Shown here piece by piece: positions 1 through 9,889 of a DNA stretch of 43,127 bases. The position numbers were made by a program, and so were the translations under genes. The notes below the pieces were generated by a model. The model searched no databases. It was not told the DNA's origin and saw nothing but the letters and a program-made list of their open reading frames with translations. Each line of letters begins with the position of its first letter. Position 1 is the first letter of the stretch. The DNA is from an uncultured Chromatium sp. (GTDB lineage Bacteria; Pseudomonadota; Gammaproteobacteria; Chromatiales; Chromatiaceae). The stretch lies in NCBI GenBank assembly GCA_903897335.1, contig CAIUAY010000097.1, positions 1 through 43,127 on the forward strand, written 5' to 3'.

Positions 1-49
1 TCTTGGCCTTGAACGCCGCCGCGTAGGTCTTGCGCTTTGCTTCACCCAT
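1..49 (-). mobile_element. 5' end of an IS3-family OrfA transposase (partial, runs off the window)
   Basis: Minus strand from 49 translates as MGEAKRKTYAAAFKAK, the typical IS3-family OrfA start (KRK-Y-x-FKAK). A candidate terminal sequence (tgtccggttttcggggtccacttta) lies upstream at 91-115. Confidence 0.75.
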
Positions 50-81
50 TTTGATCAACCCTTTCGTGCCGGCTTGACAGC

Positions 82-345
82 TTAAATGACTGTCCGGTTT
101 TCGGGGTCCACTTTACTTCGGCGTGCAGGTTGAGACTGCCATTTCAACAGATGCGCCAGCAAAATCGCCATCCGGCTGGCCAACTCGCGGCGTTCACGCT
201 TGCCCACGTCTTCGATTTCCTCAATCAGATGCGCAATGTCCAGTTGTGTAAACTGCCCCTCGCGCAGCAGCCGCGCCTGCTCAGTTGCCCACACGATGAT
301 GTCATCGTCGTAGGACGTGGACGGATTGCGCAGCGTCTGAGCCAT
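82..345 (-). pseudogene. DUF29 family protein, 3'-truncated by the IS element
   Basis: MAQTL..YDDDIIVWATEQARLLREGQFTQLDIAHLIEEIEDVGKRERRELASRM..LLAHLLKWQSQPARRS is DUF29-like. The last residues (KVDPENRTVI) are encoded by the IS end. Confidence 0.75.
88..116. repeat. Probable IS3-family terminal inverted repeat / insertion boundary
   Basis: TAAAGTGGACCCCGAAAACCGGACAGTCA on the minus strand. DUF29 similarity stops exactly here. The partner repeat is outside the window. Confidence 0.6.
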
Positions 346-837
346 TTACAGCGTCAAGCCCTTTTCGCCACGGGTGATGCCGGTCGGCCCGGAACGCACG
401 ACTTCAATCAGCAAGCCTTCCGGCACGGCATCAATGAAGGCGTCAAGCTTTTTGGATGCGCCGGTCAGTTCAATGACATAGCTGGTTTCGGTGACATCGA
501 TGATCTTGGCGCGGAAGATCTCGGTCAGGCGCTTGAGTTCCTCGCGATCCGGGCGCTCGGCGCGGACTTTGATCATCATCATTTCGCGCTCGATGTGCGG
601 GCCATCCGACAGGTCAAGCAGCTTCACGGTGTCGATCAGCTTGTTGAGCTGCTTTTTGATCTGCTCAACGATCTCCTCGCTGCCGGTCGTGACCAATGTC
701 ATGCGCGAGAGCGTTGGGTCATCTGTCGGGGCGACGGTCAGTGATTCGATGTTGTAGCCACGGGCTGAAAACAGTCCGGCGACACGCGAGAGCGCCCCGG
801 CTTCGTTCTCTAGCAACACGGCGATGATATGTCTCAT
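346..837 (-). CDS. ilvH: Acetolactate synthase small (regulatory) subunit
   Basis: 163 aa; ACT-domain start MRHIIAVLLENEAGALSRVAGLFSARGYNIESLTVAPTDD. Immediately downstream of the large subunit. Confidence 0.95.
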   Translation of the reverse strand: MRHIIAVLLENEAGALSRVAGLFSARGYNIESLTVAPTDDPTLSRMTLVTTGSEEIVEQIKKQLNKLIDTVKLLDLSDGPHIEREMMMIKVRAERPDREELKRLTEIFRAKIIDVTETSYVIELTGASKKLDAFIDAVPEGLLIEVVRSGPTGITRGEKGLTL

Positions 838-864
838 GGTTTCAATCTCGTCTCGATTCTGGAA

Positions 865-2640
865 TCAGGCCAGTTCGCGCTCGGTTAGACTCGGTGACAG
901 ATGCATTTCATGGTGTCCTTTGCCTGCCACGATCATCGGGTAGACATTTTCAGTCGGATCGACCACGACATCGAGGAACACGAAGCGATCTTTCAGCGCG
1001 AACGCCTCGCGCATCGCGCCCTCCAGATCAGCCGGTTGATCAACGCGCATCCCGATATGCCCGAAACTCTCGGCGAGTTTGACGAAATCCGGCAGCGCAT
1101 CGACGTAAGAATGTGAATAGCGACTTTCATAAAACAGTTCCTGCCACTGCCGCACCATGCCCATATAGCCGTTATTGAGCAGGATCACCTTGATTGGCAA
1201 CGAATATTGTTTGCAGGTCGCCAGTTCCTGAATGCACATCAAAATACTGGCCTCGCCGGAGACGCAAGCGACCTGAGCATCGGGAAATGCCAGTTGCACG
1301 CCCATTGCCGCCGGTAGCCCAAAGCCCATGGTGCCCAGCCCGCCGGAGTTGATCCAGCGCCGTGGCTTGGTGAATGGGTAAAACTGCGCGGCAAACATCT
1401 GATGCTGACCAACATCTGACGTCAGATACAGCTCGCCATTGGTCACGTTATAGAGTGTTTCGACCGCGAACTGCGGTTTGATGGCGGCGCTGGCACGGTC
1501 GTAGTGCAGACAGTCCAGTCGCCGCCAATCCGCAATCTTCGCCCACCAGTCCGCAACCGGTGATGGATCGGGCTGCGGTTTTTGCGTCTGGTAGAGCCGC
1601 AGCATGTCGGTCAACACGCCTGCGACCTGACCGACGATCGGCACGTCCACCCGCACGTTTTTTGAGATCGACGACGGATCAACATCGATATGGATAATCT
1701 TTGCCTGCGGACAGAAATCAGCGATCTTGCCGGTCACGCGGTCATCGAAGCGCGCACCGACGGCGATCAACAGATCCGCCTCGTGCATCGCCATATTCGC
1801 TTCATAGGTCCCGTGCATTCCCAACATGCCGAGAAACTGGTTGTCGGTTGACGGAAAAGCGCCCAATCCCATCAAGGTGCTGGTGATCGGAAAACCGCTG
1901 GTGCGTACCAGTTCAGTCAGCTGTGCTGAACCTTCGCCGAGTACGACGCCGCCGCCGGTATAAAACACCGGGCGCGTGGCTTGCAGCATCAAATCAACCG
2001 CTTTCCTGATTTGGCCGGGGTGTCCTTTTTCGACCGGATTGTAAGAGCGCAGCCGAATCTCACGCGGATAGTGATAAGGAATCTTGATATTCGGATCGGT
2101 CACGTCTTTCGGGATGTCCACCACCACCGGCCCCGGTCGCCCAGTGGTCGCGATGTGAAACGCCTTGCGGATGGTGACGGCCAGATCGCGCACGTCTTTG
2201 ACCAGAAAGTTGTGTTTCACGCACGGGCGGGTAATGCCAACCGTATCAACTTCTTGAAACGCATCGCTGCCGATTACCGGCGTCGGCACTTGCCCGGTTA
2301 GCACCACCAGCGGAATGGAATCCATATAAGCCGTGGCGATGCCCGTCACGGCATTGGTCGCGCCCGGCCCCGAAGTGACGAGACAGACGCCACATTTGCC
2401 GGTTGCCCGCGCATAGCCATCTGCCGCGTGTGCGGCGCCCTGCTCGTGGCGCACGAGAATGTGCCGAACGCCGCCGCGCTTGAACAGCGCGTCGTAAATA
2501 TGCAGCACCGAGCCGCCGGGATAGCCGAAGACGAGTTCAACGCCTTCGTCGAGCAACGCCTGCACCACGATTTCAGCGCCGCTCAGAATCATTCCGGAAT
2601 CAGCCGCCATGACATGCGGTTCCGCTTGCGTCAGAGTCAT
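865..2640 (-). CDS. ilvB: Acetolactate synthase large subunit (ThDP-dependent)
   Basis: VELVFGYPGGSVLHIYDAL, RHEQGAAHAADGYARATGK, GQHQMFAAQFYPF. Start placed at MTLTQAEPH (2640) rather than the ORF-track start at 2742. Could equally be named ilvI. Confidence 0.92.
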   Translation of the reverse strand: MTLTQAEPHVMAADSGMILSGAEIVVQALLDEGVELVFGYPGGSVLHIYDALFKRGGVRHILVRHEQGAAHAADGYARATGKCGVCLVTSGPGATNAVTGIATAYMDSIPLVVLTGQVPTPVIGSDAFQEVDTVGITRPCVKHNFLVKDVRDLAVTIRKAFHIATTGRPGPVVVDIPKDVTDPNIKIPYHYPREIRLRSYNPVEKGHPGQIRKAVDLMLQATRPVFYTGGGVVLGEGSAQLTELVRTSGFPITSTLMGLGAFPSTDNQFLGMLGMHGTYEANMAMHEADLLIAVGARFDDRVTGKIADFCPQAKIIHIDVDPSSISKNVRVDVPIVGQVAGVLTDMLRLYQTQKPQPDPSPVADWWAKIADWRRLDCLHYDRASAAIKPQFAVETLYNVTNGELYLTSDVGQHQMFAAQFYPFTKPRRWINSGGLGTMGFGLPAAMGVQLAFPDAQVACVSGEASILMCIQELATCKQYSLPIKVILLNNGYMGMVRQWQELFYESRYSHSYVDALPDFVKLAESFGHIGMRVDQPADLEGAMREAFALKDRFVFLDVVVDPTENVYPMIVAGKGHHEMHLSPSLTERELA

Positions 2641-2917
2641 TTTGCGCGACCTCCCATCAGCCCGCTCACTCGGAAAAACTAAAGCTTTTTTGGCGGATGT
2701 TCCTGTCACAGGACACCCGAAAAACGCTGACGTGACCACCATCTCCGGCAGGTCAACGGCTATGTTTCACCCTTTGCAGCGGGACAATGAAAACGTTAAA
2801 AAGGGATTGAAATTACAGTGATCATCGGCGCTGGTCAAGCGCATTGGTGGCTCGAACGTCACGATGCACTGACGCTATACTGCCGCTTAAACCAGGCTCA
2901 GAACCCATTGAATCCAG

Positions 2918-4426
2918 ATGACTACGATCCGCGCAACCGATTTCATCCAGAGCATCGCCGACGCACTCCAGTTCATGTCCTACTATCACCCACGCGACTA
3001 TATCCAGTCGCTGGCTGCGGCCTATGCCGCTGAGGAATCTCCCGCCGCCCGTGATGCCATGGCGCAGATCCTGGTCAATTCGCGGATGTGCGCCGAGGGA
3101 CATCGCCCGATCTGTCAGGACACCGGGATGGTCGTCGTTTTTCTTAAAATCGGCATGGATGTCCGCTGGGAATCGACGATGAGTGTGCAGGCGATGGTCG
3201 ATGAAGGCGTGCGCCGTGCCTGGCAGCATCCGGACAATCCGCTCCGCGCCTCGATGGTCGCGCCGCCGATCGGTGCCCGCAAAAATACCGGCGACAATAC
3301 CCCTGCCGTGGTGCACATGGAGCTGGTACCGGGTGATCGGGTTGACGTGCGGCTGGCCGCCAAGGGTGGCGGTTCAGAAAATAAAGCCAAATTTGTCATT
3401 CTCAATCCCAGCGACAGCCTGGTGGACTGGGTGCTGAAAACTATTCCGACTATGGGCGCTGGCTGGTGTCCGCCCGGAATGCTTGGAATCGGCATCGGCG
3501 GCTCTGCCGAAAAGGCGATGCTGCTCGCCAAAGAATCGCTGCTCAACCCAATTGACATCCATGAACTCAGGTCACGCGGCGCGGCTGACCTCATCGAAGA
3601 ACTACGGCTGGAACTCTACGAGAAGGTCAACGCGCTCGGCATCGGCGCACAGGGACTCGGCGGTTTAACCACGGTGCTGGATGTCAAGATCCTGACCTAT
3701 CCAACCCACGCTGCCTCGCTGCCAGTTGCCATGATTCCCAACTGCGCGGCCACCCGGCATCTGGAGTTCACGCTAGACGGCAACGGCGCTGTGGCGCTGA
3801 CGCCGCCGCGTCTCGCGGACTGGCCGCAGATCGTCTGGGATGCCGCCGCCGGTGCCCGCCGGGTCGATCTCGACCGACTCACCCGCGAGGACATCGCCAC
3901 CTGGCAACCTGGCGAGCGTCTGCTGCTCTCCGGCAAGCTGCTCACTGGCCGTGATGCCGCACACCAGCGCATCGTTGAGCTGCTGAACCGGGGCGAACCG
4001 TTGCCAGACTGCGTCGATTTAACCAACCGTTTTATTTACTACGTCGGCCCGGTCGATCCGGTGCGCGACGAGGTGGTCGGTCCTGCTGGCCCGACCACGG
4101 CCACCCGCATGGATAAGTTCACCGAACAGATGCTTGCTGAGACCGGATTGATCGGCATGATTGGCAAAGCCGAGCGCGGCCCGGTTGCCATCGACGCGAT
4201 CAAACGTCACGGCGCGGTGTCGCTCATCGCTGTGGGTGGCGCGGCCTATCTGGTCGCCAGAGCCATTAGAGGCTCGCGTCTGATTGCGTTTGCTGATCTG
4301 GGGATGGAAGCGATCCGCGAATTCACGGTTGAAGATATGCCGGTGATGGTCGCTGTGGACAGTCAGGGCGAATCCATCCACCAGACCGGGTCGATTCAGT
4401 GGTGCCGCCGGATCGGCACCATCTGA
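2918..4426 (+). CDS. Fumarate hydratase, class I (4Fe-4S, single polypeptide)
   Basis: ICQDTGMVVVF, GWCPPGMLGIGIGGSAEKA and MIPNCAATRH supply three candidate cluster Cys; C-terminal TTATRMDKF beta-domain motif. Confidence 0.9.
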   Translation: MTTIRATDFIQSIADALQFMSYYHPRDYIQSLAAAYAAEESPAARDAMAQILVNSRMCAEGHRPICQDTGMVVVFLKIGMDVRWESTMSVQAMVDEGVRRAWQHPDNPLRASMVAPPIGARKNTGDNTPAVVHMELVPGDRVDVRLAAKGGGSENKAKFVILNPSDSLVDWVLKTIPTMGAGWCPPGMLGIGIGGSAEKAMLLAKESLLNPIDIHELRSRGAADLIEELRLELYEKVNALGIGAQGLGGLTTVLDVKILTYPTHAASLPVAMIPNCAATRHLEFTLDGNGAVALTPPRLADWPQIVWDAAAGARRVDLDRLTREDIATWQPGERLLLSGKLLTGRDAAHQRIVELLNRGEPLPDCVDLTNRFIYYVGPVDPVRDEVVGPAGPTTATRMDKFTEQMLAETGLIGMIGKAERGPVAIDAIKRHGAVSLIAVGGAAYLVARAIRGSRLIAFADLGMEAIREFTVEDMPVMVAVDSQGESIHQTGSIQWCRRIGTI

Positions 4427-4544
4427 ACAGAGAAACCGGGACATGGAAGGTGTCTAGTGGGATGCTGTCAGGATTCGGCGAATTGATGCACCAAAGTCCT
4501 ATAGCGTTACACGCAAGCCTGTAAAAGATTGATTTTTCATGTCA

Positions 4545-4559
4545 GGCATTAAAAATGCC
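4545..4559. terminator. Short hairpin downstream of fumarase (possible terminator or dyad)
   Basis: GGCATT-AAA-AATGCC perfect 6-bp stem; no clear T-tract. Confidence 0.25.
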
Positions 4560-4740
4560 CGCGCCGGAGCGGTGGCGGGTCTCGACCAGTTGGCGATGGC
4601 GCACCCTGAATCGTGCGCAGATTGTCCCCAAACCACGCCTATGCCATCTCTCTGATAGAGATGACGTTGCCATCTGGCGTGAGCGACGTTGATACGCTTT
4701 TGACGGCATCGCGTTAAGCTTGATTTTTCTGCTATGCATG

Positions 4741-4760
4741 GTCTGACTGGCGCGTCAGAC
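4741..4760. promoter_or_regulatory. Dyad upstream of the HD-GYP gene
   Basis: GTCTGAC-TGGCGC-GTCAGAC perfect 7-bp inverted repeat, about 35 bp before the start codon. Confidence 0.35.
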
Positions 4761-4794
4761 TTTCCTCATCTCACCACCAAATTATCTGTCTGTC

Positions 4795-6018
4795 ATGATC
4801 AAAAAGATTCGCCTCGACCAACTCCAAACCGGCATGTATGTCCATGATCTGAACTGTGACTGGATGGATCATGGATTCCTGCGTCCACGTTTCCTGCTCA
4901 AGACGGACGCGCATCTTGAGCAGATTCGCCAGCTCAGTATCCATGAGATCGATATCGACACGGACAAGGGTTGCGATGTTGCTAACGCGCTATCCCGGAC
5001 TACCGTCGAGTCCGCGCTGGAACAGGATCTGGTGCGGATTGCGAATACTGGCGCGGGCGAGGTGCATCCGGTGACGCTGAGTGACGAGTGCATCCAGGCG
5101 AAGCGGATTCATACCGAAGCAGTCGGCGTGGTCAGTGGTCTCATGGAGGACGTGCGGCTGGGGCAGCAGATCGACCTGGAACGGGCGAACCCGGTCATCG
5201 GCGGGATGGTCGATTCCATCTTTCGCAATCAGGATGCCCTGCTGGGCTTGACCCGCATCCGCAACATGGATCGTTACACCTTCGAACATTCGGTCAACGT
5301 GACCGTGCTCATGGTGTCCTTTGCTCGCAGTCTGGAACTGGATCGGGCGCTGATCCATGACATCGGGATCGGCGCGTTGCTTCACGATATCGGCAAGATC
5401 CTGGTGCCGCCCGACATTCTCAACAAACCGGGCCGGCTGACCGAAAACGAGTTCAGCGTGATGCGCGGACATGTCGTTCACAGCCGCGACCTCCTGGCCG
5501 TGACATCGGGCATCCCGGCGGCGGCTCTGGCGGTCGCCGCCGAACATCATGAGCGGATGGATGGCACGGGTTATCCCGACGGCAAGGCTGGCGCGGCAAT
5601 CTCCCGCGCGGGTCAAATGGCGGCGATTGTCGATGTCTATGACGCCATTTCTTCTGACCGCGTGTATCACAAGGGTCTGGAACCGCATCTGGCGCTGCGC
5701 AAGCTGCTGGAATGGAGCAATCAGCATTTCGATCCGCAGCTGGTGCAGCAGTTCATCCGCTGTGTCGGCATCTATCCGGTTGGCACCCTGGTGCGGCTGC
5801 GCAGCGGTCGGCTGGGGGTCGTGGTCGAATCCAGCCGCGAAGGACTGTTTCAGCCGGTGGTGCGGGTGTTCATGGATGCGAAACAGCGCCGTTATTTAAC
5901 GGTGCAGGATATTGATCTGTCACGCCAGCGCAAGGGTAGGGAAGACCAGATCGAACGCGCCGAATCGCCTGAGCAGTGGCGCGTCAATCTCAACGATCTG
6001 TTCCAGATGCGCGGCTGA
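4795..6018 (+). CDS. HD-GYP cyclic-di-GMP phosphodiesterase with N-terminal DUF3391
   Basis: HDIGKIL and HHERMDGTGYPDG signatures; N-terminus MIKKIRLDQLQTGMYVHDLNCDWMDHGF. Confidence 0.93.
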   Translation: MIKKIRLDQLQTGMYVHDLNCDWMDHGFLRPRFLLKTDAHLEQIRQLSIHEIDIDTDKGCDVANALSRTTVESALEQDLVRIANTGAGEVHPVTLSDECIQAKRIHTEAVGVVSGLMEDVRLGQQIDLERANPVIGGMVDSIFRNQDALLGLTRIRNMDRYTFEHSVNVTVLMVSFARSLELDRALIHDIGIGALLHDIGKILVPPDILNKPGRLTENEFSVMRGHVVHSRDLLAVTSGIPAAALAVAAEHHERMDGTGYPDGKAGAAISRAGQMAAIVDVYDAISSDRVYHKGLEPHLALRKLLEWSNQHFDPQLVQQFIRCVGIYPVGTLVRLRSGRLGVVVESSREGLFQPVVRVFMDAKQRRYLTVQDIDLSRQRKGREDQIERAESPEQWRVNLNDLFQMRG

Positions 6019-6111
6019 TCGTCATTGCTTGATCCATTCGCACAGACATTGCCGCCAGAATCGCTCGTTGATGGCGCGATAGATGCTGCGGAAAGACATC
6101 GTTGTCCATGC

Positions 6112-6510
6112 TCAATCTGACTCACCGCGTCCGGTGAACTGCTGGATCATCCGGCGGTCGCGTTTGCTGGGTCGCCCATCCGCCGTGCCGGAACCGCCAA
6201 GCTCGCGACGTTCGCACACGAGCGCCTCGCGCTTCAGACGGCTGGTCTCATCTTCTCTATAGAGTCGGGCGGCCTCGGTCGCTGAACGCCGTTGCCTGTC
6301 GATGGCCAGTACCTCGATCTCCCAGACGAGACTGCCCTTATGGATGTCAAGCCGGGCGCCAGGGCGGACGGTGCGTCCCGGTTTGGTGCGCTGGCCATTG
6401 ACTTCAATCTTGCCGCCGTTGATGGCGTCGACGGCTAGATGACGAGTCTTGAAGAAACGGGCTGCCCAGAGCCATTTATCGAGCCGCAGTTCAGGGGATT
6501 CGTCGTTCAT
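6112..6510 (-). CDS. hslR: S4-domain RNA-binding heat shock protein 15 (Hsp15/HslR)
   Basis: RLDKWLWAARFFKTRHLAVDAINGGKIEVNGQRTKPGRTVRPG is the Hsp15 S4 domain. 4-bp overlap with the upstream glutaredoxin gene. Confidence 0.88.
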   Translation of the reverse strand: MNDESPELRLDKWLWAARFFKTRHLAVDAINGGKIEVNGQRTKPGRTVRPGARLDIHKGSLVWEIEVLAIDRQRRSATEAARLYREDETSRLKREALVCERRELGGSGTADGRPSKRDRRMIQQFTGRGESD

Positions 6511-6761
6511 AAGCCAAGCAATGCGTCCAATTCGCCACGTTCATCGAGCCGTGCCATGTCGTCATAGCCACCGATCGCCTGATCGTCGATGAAGATCTGC
6601 GGCACGGTATGGCGGCGGCTGCGCTCGACCATGATTTGCCGCTGCGCCGGATCGCGGTCGATCAGAATTTCGTCGAACACAACCCCCTTGTGCGTCAGCA
6701 GACGTTTGGCACGGCGGCAATAGGGGCAAACCATGGTGGCATACATCGTGACCTGGGGCAT
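6507..6761 (-). CDS. grxC: Glutaredoxin
   Basis: 84 aa with CPYC active site, TVPQIFIDDQAIGGYDD. Confidence 0.9.
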   Translation of the reverse strand: MPQVTMYATMVCPYCRRAKRLLTHKGVVFDEILIDRDPAQRQIMVERSRRHTVPQIFIDDQAIGGYDDMARLDERGELDALLGL

Positions 6762-6851
6762 CGTCTCACAGTGTCCTCATTCTCTCCGATGCGCGAGAGT
6801 CGCCGCTTGCGCGAATGTCGTCAAGGACGATTTGAACATGAATTGTGACGG

Positions 6852-8186
6852 TTACACGAGAAGGGAATCCCATGGATGTCCACGCCAGTGAAATTCACCC
6901 ATCGGCTCATCGCCCTGACACGAGCAAACCCCGGCGATGGCGATCAGTGAGTCACCGGCAAAGATCAGTGGGACATAGGGACGCCACCAGGCCGGAATTC
7001 CAAGCGCCTGACAGAGCTTTTTGAATGGAATGGGCGAACGGTCAGCGCGATGCCGACAGCGCAGTCCGGTCAACCCGAAGCGAACCACGACGGCCTGTCC
7101 CGACGTGTTCTCGCCCGGAGCGGGAAACCATTCCAATCGGCCTAAGCCTTGCGATAGTTCCAACGTGGCCATCTCATTGCCGACCGACCAGATGATCTCA
7201 AGATCGAGTGGCAGTGGTTGTGGCAGCGGTGGCATGGCGAACAGATCCTGACGGTAACGCCGGATCTCGCAGCCCGGCCAGGCGACCAGCGGACTGGCAT
7301 CCTGGCGTGCCGGTAGAACTTCATCCAGGATGCGCAAGAGATGTCGGGTATCCGGCATGATATATCCGCGCTGTCTCAGCCACAGCCGCAGCACGGCCTT
7401 CTGGAGTGGCCGTTCAAGATGATTCAGTTCTGAAATATTCAGCGTCCCAGGACGTTTGCCAGCAAGACCAGGCAGCGTTTGTGCTGACAAATTATCGACC
7501 AGGCGAGCCGCTTCGGCGCAATGACCCGCGCTTCGTGACAGTGTCGTCGCCAGCGCAGGCCAGCGTTCGCGCAGTCGCGGCAGCACCTGATGGCGGAGAT
7601 AATTTCGATCCAGCGCCGTCACCGCATTGCTCGGATCATCGATCCAGGTCAGCCCCTCGGTTCTGGCATAGTCTGCCAGTGCACTCCGTGTGACATTCAG
7701 CAGCGGGCGGATGAGATGACCCGCACCTAGTCGCATTTCAAACGGTATGGCCGCCAAACCATGCACGCCACTCCCGCGTAGCAGTGCCAGCAGCAGGGTT
7801 TCGGCCTGGTCGTCGCGGTTATGGGCAGTCAGGAGCAGATCGCCTGGATCGAGCAAACTGGAAAATGTCCGATAACGCGCTTCGCGGGCAACAGCCTCGA
7901 TGCTGTCTCCGGGATGCGGTTGCAGATGCAGGTGCCGGACATGGAGTGGAATGGACAGACGCTCGCAGCAGGATTGACAGTGCGCCACCCAGGCGCATGA
8001 CTCCGGGTGCAGTCCGTGATCGAGATGGATGGCATGGAGCACACCCGGCAGCGCTTCACGCACTGACGCGGCGGCAGACAGGAGCACTGTGGAATCGAGG
8101 CCACCGCTGAAGGCGATCCAGCAGCGTTTGGTCGCTTTGAACGGCGCGAGACGTGCGATCAGTTGCGCGGGATCAAAAGCGGTCAT
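6852..8186 (-). CDS. tilS: tRNA(Ile)-lysidine synthase
   Basis: FSGGLDSTVLL PP-loop, LDHGLHPESCAW, TAHNRDDQAETLLLALLRGSG. Confidence 0.95.
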   Translation of the reverse strand: MTAFDPAQLIARLAPFKATKRCWIAFSGGLDSTVLLSAAASVREALPGVLHAIHLDHGLHPESCAWVAHCQSCCERLSIPLHVRHLHLQPHPGDSIEAVAREARYRTFSSLLDPGDLLLTAHNRDDQAETLLLALLRGSGVHGLAAIPFEMRLGAGHLIRPLLNVTRSALADYARTEGLTWIDDPSNAVTALDRNYLRHQVLPRLRERWPALATTLSRSAGHCAEAARLVDNLSAQTLPGLAGKRPGTLNISELNHLERPLQKAVLRLWLRQRGYIMPDTRHLLRILDEVLPARQDASPLVAWPGCEIRRYRQDLFAMPPLPQPLPLDLEIIWSVGNEMATLELSQGLGRLEWFPAPGENTSGQAVVVRFGLTGLRCRHRADRSPIPFKKLCQALGIPAWWRPYVPLIFAGDSLIAIAGVCSCQGDEPMGEFHWRGHPWDSLLV

Positions 8187-8198
8187 GTCAGTGGCGGG

Positions 8199-8819
8199 TT
8201 ACCACTCCTTCGGGGTGAACTGGTCATCGTTGCGGATCAGGAACGCATCGCCGCTCTGCGCCAGCACGAACAGACCCTGACGGTAGGCATAGCGCGCCAC
8301 GTCATCAGGCAGCACCATCGCCGCCACCGCACCCAGCAGCCGGTAACCAGCATACTGCGGAAACAGGCGTTTGAACTTCGCCAGCCGTGACACATGCTCC
8401 TGTACATCCTCCAGGGTCAGACGGCTCTTGCACTCCACGCCAATGGCGGTCTCGGCATTGGTCACCAGTAGATCAATCTCGATCCCTTCCTCGCCGTCAT
8501 CCGTGATCGCGGTGACATCACGCATGACCTGATGCACCGCCAACCCGCGACGGCGGAACAGACGCAGCACTGCTGGACGCACCATCTCCTCGACGAATTC
8601 GCCCAGCCGGTTGTGCCAGCTCCCGAAGGTGCGACTCAGTTCCTTGATCAAGCGATCGGTCTCCTGAAACTTGCGATCTGTCTCCTGGAATTTCTGCTCA
8701 GTCTCCTGAAACATCCGTTTCACTTCCTGAGATTGCCGTTCTGTTTCTTTCTGGGCTTCCGCGACCTCGCGAAACAGACCCAGTATTTCCTCATAAGTGA
8801 CTGACATAGGCGACCTCAC
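8199..8819 (-). CDS. DUF3782-like PD-(D/E)XK nuclease-fold protein with N-terminal heptad coiled coil
   Basis: Repeats FQETEQK FQETDRK FQETDRL, followed by EIDLLVTNAETAIGVECKSRL (D...ExK core). Confidence 0.7.
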   Translation of the reverse strand: MRSPMSVTYEEILGLFREVAEAQKETERQSQEVKRMFQETEQKFQETDRKFQETDRLIKELSRTFGSWHNRLGEFVEEMVRPAVLRLFRRRGLAVHQVMRDVTAITDDGEEGIEIDLLVTNAETAIGVECKSRLTLEDVQEHVSRLAKFKRLFPQYAGYRLLGAVAAMVLPDDVARYAYRQGLFVLAQSGDAFLIRNDDQFTPKEW

Positions 8820-8840
8820 TGATTCAGATACTGCGACCCA

Positions 8841-9806
8841 TCATGACTCCTTGAACCGCCCATACGCCATCAACCGTTTGTAACGTGTTTCGATCAGCGC
8901 CTCTGGGGTCATCCCACTGAACGCATCCAGACGTTCAATCAAAACGGCCTTGAGCGATCTGGCAACGGCATCCGGGTCGCGGTGGGCGCCGCCGAGTGGT
9001 TCCTTGATGATCTGATCAACCAGGCCCTGCTCCATGAGCTTCTCGGAGGTGATCGCCATGGCTTCAGCGGCAAGTTGCGCCTTGTCAGCACTCTTCCAGA
9101 GGATGGAGGCGCAGCCCTCCGGGGAGATCACTGAATAGGTGCTGAACTGCAACATTCCCAGCCAGTCGCCCACGCCGATCGCCAGTGCGCCACCGGAGCC
9201 ACCTTCGCCGACCACAGTACACAGAATTGGGGTGCGCAGGCGCGACATCTCGCGCAGATTGCGGGCAATGGCCTCGCTTTGACCGCGTTCTTCAGCGCCG
9301 ACGCCCGGATAAGCGCCGGGGGTGTCGATGAAAGTCAGGATTGGCAGGCCGAAGCGCTCGGCCATCTCCATCAGTCGCAGCGCCTTGCGGTAGCCTTCGG
9401 GGCGCGGCATCCCGAAGTTGCGCAGAATCTTTTCCTTGGTGTCACGACCTTTCTGATGACCGATGACCATCACCGGACGACCATCGAGACGCGCCAGTCC
9501 GCCGACGATGGCGCGATCATCAGCAAAGGCGCGGTCGCCATGCAGTTCGTGGAAATCATCGAACAGACGCCGCGTATAGTCGAGCAGATAAGGGCGCTGC
9601 GGATGGCGCGAGAGCTGCGAGATCTGCCAGGGCGTCAGCGATGAGAAGATCGATTCGGTGAGCGCAACACACTTGGTATGGAGTCGCTCGATCTCTTCCT
9701 GGATGTTGATCTCGTTATCGTGGCCGACCAGACGCAGTTCTTCAATCTTTGCCTCAAGCTCGGCAATCGGTTGTTCAAAGTCGAGAAAATTCAGATTCAG
9801 ATCCAT
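8841..9806 (-). CDS. accA: Acetyl-CoA carboxylase carboxyltransferase subunit alpha
   Basis: [25 protein letters not shown]..., [43 protein letters not shown]. Start at 9806 rather than 9866. Confidence 0.96.
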   Translation of the reverse strand: MDLNLNFLDFEQPIAELEAKIEELRLVGHDNEINIQEEIERLHTKCVALTESIFSSLTPWQISQLSRHPQRPYLLDYTRRLFDDFHELHGDRAFADDRAIVGGLARLDGRPVMVIGHQKGRDTKEKILRNFGMPRPEGYRKALRLMEMAERFGLPILTFIDTPGAYPGVGAEERGQSEAIARNLREMSRLRTPILCTVVGEGGSGGALAIGVGDWLGMLQFSTYSVISPEGCASILWKSADKAQLAAEAMAITSEKLMEQGLVDQIIKEPLGGAHRDPDAVARSLKAVLIERLDAFSGMTPEALIETRYKRLMAYGRFKES

Positions 9807-9889
9807 AACCCCAACATCATCGTTTGTGGATAGGCAGCAAGAGCCTGACGCGAACCATTCGCTCATGCGCAGTCTGGCTGATTCGCAAT

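Noticed and set aside
4542-4739. 65-aa minus-strand ORF in the fumarase/HD-GYP gap
   Set aside because: Basic, low-information sequence covering the inverted repeats; no family recognised.
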